Positions 8,107-14,209 of a stretch of DNA of 14,209 bases are shown in pieces. The stretch spans positions 1 to 14,209 of the forward strand of contig SKKR01000237.1 of assembly GCA_007123655.1 (NCBI GenBank), written 5' to 3'. Every line of letters begins with the position of its first letter. Position 1 is the first letter of the stretch. Both the position numbers and the translations under genes were made by a program. This stretch comes from Thermomicrobiaceae bacterium. Its GTDB lineage: Bacteria > Chloroflexota > Chloroflexia > Thermomicrobiales > Thermomicrobiaceae. The notes under the pieces are model-generated. The model saw only the letters and a list, made by a program, of their open reading frames with translations, ran no database searches and was not told where the DNA came from.

Positions 8107-8157
8107 CGTGGGGTCCAGGTTTCCACGCCGGTAATTCAGATCTGTTCGGACCCCGTG
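8107..8157 (+). promoter_or_regulatory. 5'-leader stem-loop ahead of the polysaccharide operon
   Basis: CGTGGGGTCC (8107-8116) can pair with GGACCCCGTG (8148-8157): seven consecutive Watson-Crick pairs, then two G-U pairs and a closing C-G, enclosing a 31 nt loop. The stem begins where transcription is predicted to start and ends about 23 nt before the ATG at 8181, leaving the GGCGGA binding site free. The loop contains the palindrome CAGATCTG (8137-8144). It could stabilise the mRNA 5' end, bind a regulator, or be a DNA operator; there is no U-run, so it is not an intrinsic terminator. Confidence 0.45.
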
Positions 8158-8180
8158 CAAAGCGCAGGCGGAATAGAAGC

Positions 8181-9668
8181 ATGTCGACACTGCTCTCGAG
8201 CGCCCGGCCGTTCTCTGAGCGCTCAGCCGCTGGACTTGAACGCTGGCTAATGCCTGTCGGTCGGGCGACAATCGACGCACTGCTCGTGTTTGCCGCCTTC
8301 GGGATCGCGTACTGGATGCGCTATCGACTCGAGTTCGGCGGCGAAGTCCTCCCCGGGTTCAGTCAACCTTTCCGCTTCTTCCTCGAAACCGTCATTCTCC
8401 TCATGATCGTCTCCATCGTGGTTCTGCAGGTACGCGGCATCTACCGGTTGCCACGCTGGACGAGCTTCCTCGACGAAGCGTTAATCATCGCCAGTAGCGC
8501 CACAACTGCAATGGCGATCATCGTCATGTACAGCTTCCTGCAACGGTTCTTCCCGTCCCGCTTGATCTTCATCTACGCCTGGATCCTGATGATCGTTCTG
8601 CTGATCGGGAAACGGCTCATCGTCCGGATGGTCAGGCAAGGGTTCTGGGCGCGAGGTATCGGGGTGGAACGTGTGCTCATTGTCGGAGCCGGGCGAGCGG
8701 GCCAGCGAATCATGCAGCACATCTATGGCAACCCCCAGCTTGGCTACCGCGTCGTCGGTTTCCTCGGGGATCAGCCGGCGGATTCCAACTGGGGCATCGC
8801 CACGGAACGGAGGGTAGAACGCCCACCCTTCCTGGGCGATCCCGGCGCGATCGAGGAAGCAATCCGCCAGCATGACGTTGATGAAGTCATCATAGCGTTG
8901 CCGCCGGCAGAGCATCACAGCATCTTTCAGATGATTCAGCAGTGCCGTCAGATGGACGTTTCGTTCACCTTCCTGCCGGATCTCTTCGAGATGGCGCTTG
9001 ACCGGGTATCGATCCATGAGGTCGCCGGGTTACCGCTCATCGAACTGCGGGAGTCCCGGATTCGCGGGCTGAACTACGTGGTAAAGCGGGCGATGGACGT
9101 GCTTGTATCCATGGCTGTCCTGATCATCACCGCTCCGCTGCTCGGGCTGATCTCACTTGCCATCAAGCTCGATTCTCGCGGGCCCATATTCCTGCGTCAG
9201 GTTCGCGTCGGTCGGGATAGCGAGGAATTCGTCTGCTATAAGTTCCGGTCCATGGTGCAGGACGCAGAGAGGCGCAAGCAGGAATTGATGGAACAGACCG
9301 GTAGCAACGGACCGTTGTTCAAAATGAAGAACGACCCCCGCGTGACCAGGGTCGGCAAGCTGCTCCGGAAAACATCGCTGGACGAGCTTCCGCAGTTCTT
9401 CAACGTCCTGCTGGGCGAGATGAGCGTCGTCGGGCCTCGCCCTCAGGTGCCGTCCGAAGTTGATCTCTATGAGGACTGGCATCACCAGCGCCTGCAGGTT
9501 ACCCCGGGACTGACCGGGCTCTGGCAGGTGAGCGGACGAAGTGATCTGACGTTTGACGAGATGGTGAAGCTGGATCTGTATTACGCGGAGAACTGGTCTC
9601 CCTGGCTGGACATCAAGCTGATGCTTCGCACGATTCCCGCGGTTCTCTTCGGGCGGGGAGCGTACTGA
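8181..9668 (+). CDS. Polyprenyl-phosphate sugar-1-phosphate transferase (WcaJ-like)
   Basis: Membrane enzyme that starts polysaccharide repeat-unit synthesis by transferring a hexose-1-phosphate from a nucleotide sugar to undecaprenyl phosphate. The 495 residues show the full long-form PHPT architecture. Four N-terminal transmembrane helices lie between about 28 and 146. A CoA-binding/Rossmann-like domain follows, with VLIVGAGRAGQ (165-175) and VIIALPP. The catalytic domain runs from about 300, with a membrane hairpin helix after KRAMDVLVS, YKFRSM (353-358), TSLDELPQFFNVL with the Asp401-Glu402 dyad, SVVGPRP (415-421) and GLTGLWQVSGR (443-453). The sugar (glucose or galactose in relatives) cannot be read from sequence. 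It is the first gene of the plus-strand polysaccharide operon, behind an extended -10 promoter and a leader stem-loop. GGCGGA precedes the ATG. Confidence 0.95.
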   Translation: MSTLLSSARPFSERSAAGLERWLMPVGRATIDALLVFAAFGIAYWMRYRLEFGGEVLPGFSQPFRFFLETVILLMIVSIVVLQVRGIYRLPRWTSFLDEALIIASSATTAMAIIVMYSFLQRFFPSRLIFIYAWILMIVLLIGKRLIVRMVRQGFWARGIGVERVLIVGAGRAGQRIMQHIYGNPQLGYRVVGFLGDQPADSNWGIATERRVERPPFLGDPGAIEEAIRQHDVDEVIIALPPAEHHSIFQMIQQCRQMDVSFTFLPDLFEMALDRVSIHEVAGLPLIELRESRIRGLNYVVKRAMDVLVSMAVLIITAPLLGLISLAIKLDSRGPIFLRQVRVGRDSEEFVCYKFRSMVQDAERRKQELMEQTGSNGPLFKMKNDPRVTRVGKLLRKTSLDELPQFFNVLLGEMSVVGPRPQVPSEVDLYEDWHHQRLQVTPGLTGLWQVSGRSDLTFDEMVKLDLYYAENWSPWLDIKLMLRTIPAVLFGRGAY

Positions 9669-9693
9669 GGTGCGTTCTCCTGCGGACAGCACC
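9669..9693 (+). repeat. Small intergenic hairpin after the transferase gene
   Basis: GGTGC (9669-9673) and GCACC (9689-9693) pair immediately after the transferase stop codon, with an inner TCC-TGC-GGA stem. No U-run follows, so it is not a clear terminator. It might protect the upstream mRNA end or tune expression of the downstream glycosyltransferase. Chance occurrence is possible. Confidence 0.3.
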
Positions 9694-9740
9694 TGCGTTC
9701 ATCGTTTCGGCCCATCATACGGACGGGCACGAGGCAGGCG

Positions 9741-10886
9741 ATGACGGAACCGCGAGTCGCGCTCTCTCACGACTATCTCAATCAATACGGCGGTGCGGAG
9801 CGTGTGGTCGAGGTCTTTCACCGGGTCTATCCGGACGCGCCGGTGTATACGTCGATCTTCGATCCCGATTCGATGCCGCCGGATTACGCCACGTGGGATG
9901 TCCGCACCTCGTTTCTTCAGCATGTTCCGGGCGTTCATCGCAACCACCAGCCATATCTCCCGCTCTATCCGCTGGCATTCAAGTTCCTGCGTGTAGACGA
10001 GGGGTACGACGTGCTTCTCTCCTCGAGCAGTGCCTGGGGAAAGGGCATTCGGGTGCCTCCGGATATGCTGCACATCTGCTACTGCCACAGCCCGATGCGG
10101 TTCGCATGGGACTTCGACCACTACGCGGAGCGCGAACGCATGGACTGGGTGAGCCGGCGGGCCGTACAGCCTATACTCAGGCGCCTGCGGAACTGGGACC
10201 GGGCAACGGCGAAGCGCGTCCACCATTTCATCGCAAACTCCCGAACGGTTCAGAAACGCATCGCGGAGTACTGGGGTCGGACGTCGACCGTGATCCACCC
10301 TCCAGTCGACACCGAAAGCTTCAGAACAGCACGGCAGGACCAGGTTGAGGAGTATTTCGTCCTGGTTTCGCGGCTCGTGCCGTACAAGCGGTTTGATCTG
10401 GCGATTGAAGCGGCCAACGAACTGGCGTTTCCGCTGAAGATTATCGGCGACGGGCGCGCCCGGGCTGAACTCGAGGAGATGGCAGGCCCGACGGTCGAGT
10501 TCCTTGGCCGTGTCAGCGACGATGAGCGCAACCGGCTGTTTGCCCGCTGCCGGGCCGCGATCTTTCCGGCTGAGGACGACTTCGGCATCGGCCAGGTGGA
10601 GGTTCAGGCCGCCGGTCGACCGGTCATCGCGTTCGACCGCGGCGGTGCTCAGGAGACGGTTATCGATGGCGAGACCGGCGTGTTATTCTCTCCGCAAACA
10701 ACAGACGGACTGATCGACGCGATTCGTCGATTCGAGGCTCTCACGTTTTCGACCGAGAGTATTGCATGGCACGCCCAGCAGTTCAGCCGGGATCGGTTCG
10801 AGCGTGAGATCAGGGAGTTCGTCTCCGAGCGGTTCGCAGCGTTCTCCGGCTTGCGATCCGGCACGGTTGACCAGGCTGGTGATTGA
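9741..10886 (+). CDS. GT4-family glycosyltransferase
   Basis: A 381-residue retaining GT-B glycosyltransferase, probably cytoplasmic and acting on the lipid-linked sugar made by the preceding enzyme. The N-terminal domain has the acceptor-side loop YGGAERVV (16-23) and HICYCHSPMRFAWD (111-124), a stretch typical of the WbaZ/mannosyltransferase-like GT4 subgroup. The donor domain has VSRLVPYKRFDLAIEA (209-224), with Arg211 and Lys216 as expected phosphate contacts, and FPAEDDFGIGQVEVQAAG (275-292). In relatives the EX7E motif begins with Glu; here the aligned residue is Asp279 (with Glu278 next to it) and the second Glu287 is kept. Donor sugar is inferred to be GDP-mannose-like but not certain. 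GAGGCAGG precedes the ATG, 72 bp after the upstream gene. The next gene starts 6 bp after its stop. Confidence 0.92.
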   Translation: MTEPRVALSHDYLNQYGGAERVVEVFHRVYPDAPVYTSIFDPDSMPPDYATWDVRTSFLQHVPGVHRNHQPYLPLYPLAFKFLRVDEGYDVLLSSSSAWGKGIRVPPDMLHICYCHSPMRFAWDFDHYAERERMDWVSRRAVQPILRRLRNWDRATAKRVHHFIANSRTVQKRIAEYWGRTSTVIHPPVDTESFRTARQDQVEEYFVLVSRLVPYKRFDLAIEAANELAFPLKIIGDGRARAELEEMAGPTVEFLGRVSDDERNRLFARCRAAIFPAEDDFGIGQVEVQAAGRPVIAFDRGGAQETVIDGETGVLFSPQTTDGLIDAIRRFEALTFSTESIAWHAQQFSRDRFEREIREFVSERFAAFSGLRSGTVDQAGD

Positions 10887-10892
10887 GGTGCG

Positions 10893-11588
10893 GTGGAGCT
10901 GAAGTACTATCTGTCCATTCTCAGACGACGCTGGATGCCGTTCCTCATGGTGCCCATGATGGTCGGTTTGTTTGTCATGATGCAGATAATCGGGGCGGAT
11001 ACCACGTACTCCGCCTCCGCCCAACTCAGCGTCACCCGTGCCCCGCAGCAGCTCGAAATTGACGACTTTCGTTACAACGAGTACTACCTGTTCCTGTCGA
11101 GCGAGTTCCTGATCGACGACCTCGTCGAGATCGTCCACGGCAACGTGTTCGCACAGGACGTACACCAGCGGCTTCTCGACGAGCAGGGAGTGGATATCTC
11201 CGCGGGCGAGATCCAGGGGTCCATTACGGCCGACCGGCAGCATCGGATTCTCACGATCGACGTGAGCAGCCATGATCCGGATCGCGCCGTGCTGATCGCC
11301 CGGGTAGCTACCGATCAACTGCACGCCGATGCGACCCGTTACTTTGGATTCGGGGAGGATGAGCGTTCCGCGGTCGTCGAACCGGTACAGATCGCCGAAC
11401 ATGCAGGCCCTTCGATGGGGCGGGATCAGGTGTTCTGGGCGCTTCAACTCGCGGTGGCGCTGTTTGGCGGGGTACTGCTGGCGTTCTTCATCGAATACCT
11501 GGATGACCGGATGCACTCCTCCGAGATGGTCGAACACGCGCTGGGTCTCGATGTGATCGCGGAAGTCCCGCGCGGGAAGGTGGACTAG
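10893..11588 (+). CDS. Wzz-like polysaccharide co-polymerase, first of two
   Basis: A 231-residue inner-membrane protein with the Wzz/PCP plan: short cytoplasmic start ELKYYLSILRRRW, transmembrane helix about 15-33, a periplasmic domain of about 145 residues with alpha-helical stretches, a second helix about 180-200, and a C-terminal cytoplasmic tail reading FIEYLDDRMHSSEMVEHALGL, the usual PCP ending that precedes the kinase in Wzc-like proteins. Such proteins set polymer chain length and help export. The proline-rich motif normally found just before the second helix is absent here (AEHAGPSMGRDQ). GTG is the start: the in-frame stop of the preceding gene lies three codons upstream (10884-10886) and GAGG (10885-10888) provides a short-spaced binding site. 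Confidence 0.85.
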   Translation: MELKYYLSILRRRWMPFLMVPMMVGLFVMMQIIGADTTYSASAQLSVTRAPQQLEIDDFRYNEYYLFLSSEFLIDDLVEIVHGNVFAQDVHQRLLDEQGVDISAGEIQGSITADRQHRILTIDVSSHDPDRAVLIARVATDQLHADATRYFGFGEDERSAVVEPVQIAEHAGPSMGRDQVFWALQLAVALFGGVLLAFFIEYLDDRMHSSEMVEHALGLDVIAEVPRGKVD

Positions 11589-11591
11589 GTG
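11586..11591 (+). other. Back-to-back stop and start, TAG-GTG
   Basis: The TAG stop of the first Wzz-like gene is directly followed by the GTG start of the second, in the same reading frame. The AAGGTGG that serves the second gene (11577-11583) lies inside the end of the first. This geometry strongly implies coupled translation by the same ribosomes; stop readthrough would yield a fused double-PCP protein, though the base after the stop (G) does not favour readthrough. Confidence 0.7.
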
Positions 11592-12275
11592 CGCCCGGAG
11601 GAGTACCTGCTGATCATCGCCAGACGTTGGTGGCTGGTGCTGATTACGATCTTCGTAGCCGCTGGCAGCGCGTTTCTGTACAGCTCGACGCAGGATGAAA
11701 CCTACGAGACATCCGCGCGGTTGATGGCCATCGCGGAACCTCCTGACTACTACACCGACCTGTACGCCAAGAACCGGCTGGCGTCCTACCGGGATTTGAT
11801 TGACAATCACGAGTTCGTTGCCACGGCGTTGGAAAGCGCCGGTTCCGGGATCGATCCGGGTCGGGCGGTCGGAATGCTCTCGGTTGGACACAATCCCGAT
11901 GCAAACGTCGTCCAGGTGATCGCCCGGGACACCGATCCGGCGCGCGCCGCTGAGGTCGTCAACGCGGTCGCCAACGAGTTTGTGGAACAGAGCGCCGAGG
12001 AGAACCGGCAGTTGCGGGAGATCTACGCCGGGGAAGGTGAGGACGTTTACCGGGGCGGGATCGTACGAATCGCCCAGCTGGACCATCCGGCCCCGCCGGA
12101 GACGCCGGTTGGCCCGCGCACCCGTCTGAACACGGCTGCCGCAGCACTGCTCGGTCTCGTGTTCGGGGTGCTGCTGACCTTCGGCATCGCATACTTTGAA
12201 GACTCGTTGCGGAAGCCCGAAGACATCGAACGGTATCTGGGTCTCCCGACGATCGGGGAGATCCCCGGGCGTTGA
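11589..12275 (+). CDS. Wzz-like polysaccharide co-polymerase, second of two
   Basis: A 228-residue partner of the preceding gene with the same topology: EEYLLIIARRWWLVLITIF leading into helix 1 (about 14-32), a periplasmic domain, and helix 2 (about 181-201). Unlike the first copy it keeps the proline-rich segment before helix 2 (PAPPETPVGPRTRL, 167-180). The tail AYFEDSLRKPEDIERYLGLPTIGEIPG is the textbook PCP-2 ending that leads into the BY-kinase domain in fused proteins. Here translation stops (TGA 12273-12275) and a separate kinase-like gene follows after 18 bp. The periplasmic part contains a DPARAAEVVNAVANEFVEQS helix typical of Wzz proteins. The two copies are clearly related in plan but diverged in sequence, so they probably form a mixed oligomer or have different partners (inference). 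Confidence 0.9.
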   Translation: MRPEEYLLIIARRWWLVLITIFVAAGSAFLYSSTQDETYETSARLMAIAEPPDYYTDLYAKNRLASYRDLIDNHEFVATALESAGSGIDPGRAVGMLSVGHNPDANVVQVIARDTDPARAAEVVNAVANEFVEQSAEENRQLREIYAGEGEDVYRGGIVRIAQLDHPAPPETPVGPRTRLNTAAAALLGLVFGVLLTFGIAYFEDSLRKPEDIERYLGLPTIGEIPGR

Positions 12276-12280
12276 GAGGT

Positions 12281-12286
12281 GGAGGG
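12281..12286 (+). promoter_or_regulatory. Ribosome binding site deciding the pseudo-kinase start
   Basis: GGAGGG lies 7 bp before GTG 12294-12296, ideal spacing. The upstream in-frame GTG at 12279 overlaps this purine run and has no room for its own binding site, so 12294 is the better start. Confidence 0.7.
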
Positions 12287-12293
12287 TAGTGGT

Positions 12294-12968
12294 GTGCCAG
12301 CAGACCAGTCGGCGGCCGGGAGTACCGGTCCATCGATCATGACGCCCGATCTCGTCGTTGTCCGGGAGCCGGACTCTGACGGGGCGCAGGCGTACCGATC
12401 TGTCCGGGAGACGATCCGTCACGCCCGGAGCGACCCACCGGTCCGCTCTGTGTTACTGGCCGACGCCGGCTCTCGCGATCAGGCGGGTGAAGTGATCGCC
12501 AACGTCGGCGCCAGCTTCGCGCTGAACGGAAGCCCTACGGTACTCGTCGACGCTGATGGTTCCAATCCGTCCTTGCACCGACTGCTCAACACCCCGCTGA
12601 GTCCTGGACTGATCGAACGCCTGTCATCCGGTTCAGCGAATCCGTTGTCGACGGCTGTTGCATCGCTCTCGGTCATTCCGGTCGGCACTCGGGCGGATTC
12701 CACCGTGCTCCCGCTCGCCGATCTGCTCTCCGACGAGACGTGCCAGCAGCTGGTCACGGAGCTGACGTCCTCCGCTCGCTACGTGCTGTTCAATGCCACC
12801 GTCGCGCCCGTTTCGAGCGAGGCGCTAACCATTGCCGCGAATGTTGACGCGGTCCTGCTGCTGGTGCGGTCATCCGTGACCAGGCGAACGGACGCCCAGC
12901 GCGCGAGAGAGTCGCTGGAACGCGTGGGCGCCAACATTCTCGGCGCGGTGCTTACCGATAGCCGCTGA
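12294..12968 (+). CDS. BY-kinase-like (CpsD/CapB-type) protein with degenerate ATP site
   Basis: A 224-residue cytoplasmic protein with the layout of the tyrosine autokinases that partner Wzz proteins. AYRSVRETIRHARSDPPVRSVLL (33-55) matches the family's EAYRxLRTNI entry and first strand. Aligned without gaps, the Walker A loop (PxPGEGKST in active enzymes) reads ADAGSRDQAGE here (residues 56-66): the glycines, the Lys (now Ala64) and the Ser/Thr are lost. Walker A' survives as TVLVDADGSNP (82-92). The Walker B DTPP reads NATV (167-170), with Asp replaced by Asn. The later strand DAVLLLVRSSVT and the closing GANILGAVLTD are conserved. There is no C-terminal tyrosine cluster. It should therefore bind the PCP tails but not phosphorylate; this is inference. 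Last gene of the operon; its end overlaps the convergent DUF4388 gene by 17 bp. Confidence 0.85.
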   Translation: MPADQSAAGSTGPSIMTPDLVVVREPDSDGAQAYRSVRETIRHARSDPPVRSVLLADAGSRDQAGEVIANVGASFALNGSPTVLVDADGSNPSLHRLLNTPLSPGLIERLSSGSANPLSTAVASLSVIPVGTRADSTVLPLADLLSDETCQQLVTELTSSARYVLFNATVAPVSSEALTIAANVDAVLLLVRSSVTRRTDAQRARESLERVGANILGAVLTDSR

Positions 12969-14209
12969 CGGCGCGACCGTTGTTTCCTGGGGACTGGAAT
13001 GTGTCTCGGGACGGTTCATCCGGGAAGTCTGTGTCAGTGGTGAGGTACCGGCGTTCGATCAGGCTCGAAGCGTGTTTCTCGAGCAATGACATGGGCAGTC
13101 CCGTGTTGTTCGAGATCTCAGTCAGAGACGTCGCCCCGTTGAGCACTGCCATCATGATCTGAACTTCGGTCCTGGGGAGTTCGCGCAAGCCGTTGAGTTC
13201 GACACCGGTGCCAGCGGGGCGCAGTATCCAGCCAGGGTCCGAACCCTGAATTTGCGGCTTCTCCCCGTCCGGTTCATCGCTTTCACCGTCGAGGCGAGAT
13301 TCGATATCGATCAGGTCGTCAGCCAGGAGTTGATCGATAGCCTCATTGAGCTGTTCCGGGGTGAGGTCCAGCTGGCGGGCGATCGAGATCGTATCTGTCT
13401 CACCGTTCAGCAGTGTAAGTACGATCCGATGCGCATTCGTGCCGAGCGAGGCAAGGATCCACGGATCGACCAGTTCGTCCTTGAGGCGAATCCGTTCGTT
13501 GCGGGCGTTTTCCCGGCCGGTGAGGTGCTCATCTTCGTGAGACTCGACCGCAATCCGGATCAACACGTTTTCCAGCAGGCGCTCTACGCCTTTTTTCATG
13601 TTGAGCGCGGAGGTTCCGATCCGCCAGGCGAGCCGATGCAGTTCGCCGTAGGTTTCTACGAGTTGCTCCAGCAGTTCCCTCTCGTGCGGGCGCAGCCGCT
13701 CCAGTATCCGGGGATCGATCAGATCCTCCGGTAGCGAGTGAACTTCAGTCGGCTTCTGATCAGCCAGCCATCGGTCGGCAAGATAGGTGGCGTTGAGCAC
13801 CAGGGGTTCGAAGTTGATGGGAGCCGGGTGCGTATCTTCCTCCGAGTCCGGCTCCAGGTGGTACTCGAAGGTCCCGTGTTCCTGAATCAGAAGGTTGACC
13901 AGTGACGCCTCGAGCTGCGCGGCGACCGCGCGGCTAATCTCGTTCGGCGTCACGTACCCCACGTCGATCAGCACATCCCCGATGCGGTTCGGGTCGTGCG
14001 CCACTTCCTGCAGAATGAGTGCCTGCTCGATCTGCTCCTCGGTAACATACCCCTGATCGACAAGCACCTGACCGATGCGGAGCGATCCGTCACTGGAGCT
14101 GACCGACTGGACCGTGCCGCGGTCGAAGGTAATCGTAACGTCGGCGACTTCCGTGCGAATAGTCAGCCGCCCGGATTTTCGATGCCGGGCGAGAACGTGG
14201 AGGGTATCA
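12952..14209 (-). CDS. DUF4388 protein with three winged-helix-like repeats, 5'-truncated by window edge
   Basis: The frame is open to the right edge, so GTG 14065-14067 is not the true start. The 47 residues encoded by 14208-14068 read like a DUF4388 beta-sheet: RKSGRLTI, VTITFDRGTVQSVSSSDGSL, then RIGQVLVDQGYVTEEQIEQA. A second copy of that helical unit follows (RIGDVLIDVGYVTPNEISRA), then LLIQEHGTFEYHLEP, parallel to the DUF4388 protein at 4807-5982. Numbering from that GTG, three winged-helix-like modules come next: about 119-172 (DPRILERLRPHERELL...), 202-255 (DPWILASLGTNAHRIVL...) and 294-344 (LRELPRTEVQIMMAVLNG...), separated by acidic linkers. The first two begin with the same DPxIL phrase and look like internal duplications. 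It ends with a polar disordered tail. Likely a signalling or scaffold protein; partner unknown. Its stop codon lies inside the convergent pseudo-kinase gene. Confidence 0.85.
   Translation of the reverse strand, partial: DTLHVLARHRKSGRLTIRTEVADVTITFDRGTVQSVSSSDGSLRIGQVLVDQGYVTEEQIEQALILQEVAHDPNRIGDVLIDVGYVTPNEISRAVAAQLEASLVNLLIQEHGTFEYHLEPDSEEDTHPAPINFEPLVLNATYLADRWLADQKPTEVHSLPEDLIDPRILERLRPHERELLEQLVETYGELHRLAWRIGTSALNMKKGVERLLENVLIRIAVESHEDEHLTGRENARNERIRLKDELVDPWILASLGTNAHRIVLTLLNGETDTISIARQLDLTPEQLNEAIDQLLADDLIDIESRLDGESDEPDGEKPQIQGSDPGWILRPAGTGVELNGLRELPRTEVQIMMAVLNGATSLTEISNNTGLPMSLLEKHASSLIERRYLTTDTDFPDEPSRDTFQSPGNNGRAVSGYR

Noticed and set aside
7941..8180. tRNA, riboswitch or small ORF in the 240 bp divergent gap
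   Set aside because: No cloverleaf, no known riboswitch core and no open frame with a ribosome binding site was found; only the promoters and the stem-loop reported are supported.
9669..9693. Intrinsic terminator between the sugar-phosphate transferase and the glycosyltransferase
   Set aside because: The hairpin is weak and no T-run follows; the next gene is in the same pathway and strand, so readthrough is expected.
12279..12293. GTG 12279 as start of the kinase-like gene
   Set aside because: It sits in the purine-rich ribosome binding site of GTG 12294 and has no properly spaced site of its own.
10683..12422. A 579-codon open frame on the minus strand across the two Wzz-like genes
   Set aside because: It is antisense to three well-supported genes, its translation is rich in Arg, His, Gln and Asp with no recognisable domain, and such long antisense frames are common in GC-rich DNA with strong codon bias.

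Overview
This is a GC-rich (about 60% by eye), densely packed bacterial chromosome window with no mobile element, CRISPR array, tRNA or rRNA that I can recognise. The mix of genes suggests a member of the Chloroflexota, perhaps Thermomicrobia-like: two DUF4388 (PatA-N-like) proteins, an actinobacterial/chloroflexal-style HIT protein beginning MERLWTPWRM, a membrane-type class 2 PyrD, a CNDP-like M20 peptidase and a Wzz-type polysaccharide cluster. This assignment is inference from gene content only.

Layout. (1) Bases 1-1581, plus strand: the 3' part of an MMPL/RND transporter whose start lies left of the window. (2) 3284-1571, minus: a SAM methyltransferase followed 13 bp later by class 2 dihydroorotate dehydrogenase (pyrD); pyrD overlaps the transporter tail convergently by 11 bp. 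(3) 3394-4764, plus: an M20 metallopeptidase standing alone. (4) 7940-4807, minus: a tight three-gene unit of a HIT-Nudix fusion protein, a secreted SGNH hydrolase with an Ig-like tail (7 bp overlap) and a DUF4388 protein (6 bp gap). (5) 8181-12968, plus: a compact polysaccharide operon of polyprenyl-phosphate sugar-1-phosphate transferase, GT4 glycosyltransferase, two tandem Wzz-like chain-length proteins and a BY-kinase-like protein whose nucleotide-binding motifs have decayed. (6) 14209-12952, minus: a second DUF4388 protein that runs off the right edge and overlaps the polysaccharide operon convergently by 17 bp.

The most distinctive part is region 5. The 240 bp divergent gap before it carries an extended -10 promoter and a 10-bp stem-loop at the predicted transcript 5' end. 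The membrane-bound initiating transferase loads the first sugar phosphate on undecaprenyl phosphate, and the GT4 enzyme would extend it. The two PCP proteins and the pseudo-BY-kinase look like a split Wzc-type chain-length machine in which the kinase ATP site is gone. All five genes are in the same reading frame, separated by single stop codons. No flippase or polymerase is present, so those must be encoded elsewhere. The two DUF4388 proteins bracket the polysaccharide genes and share a recognisable domain plan, which makes them candidate regulators or scaffolds, though nothing in the sequence proves the link.
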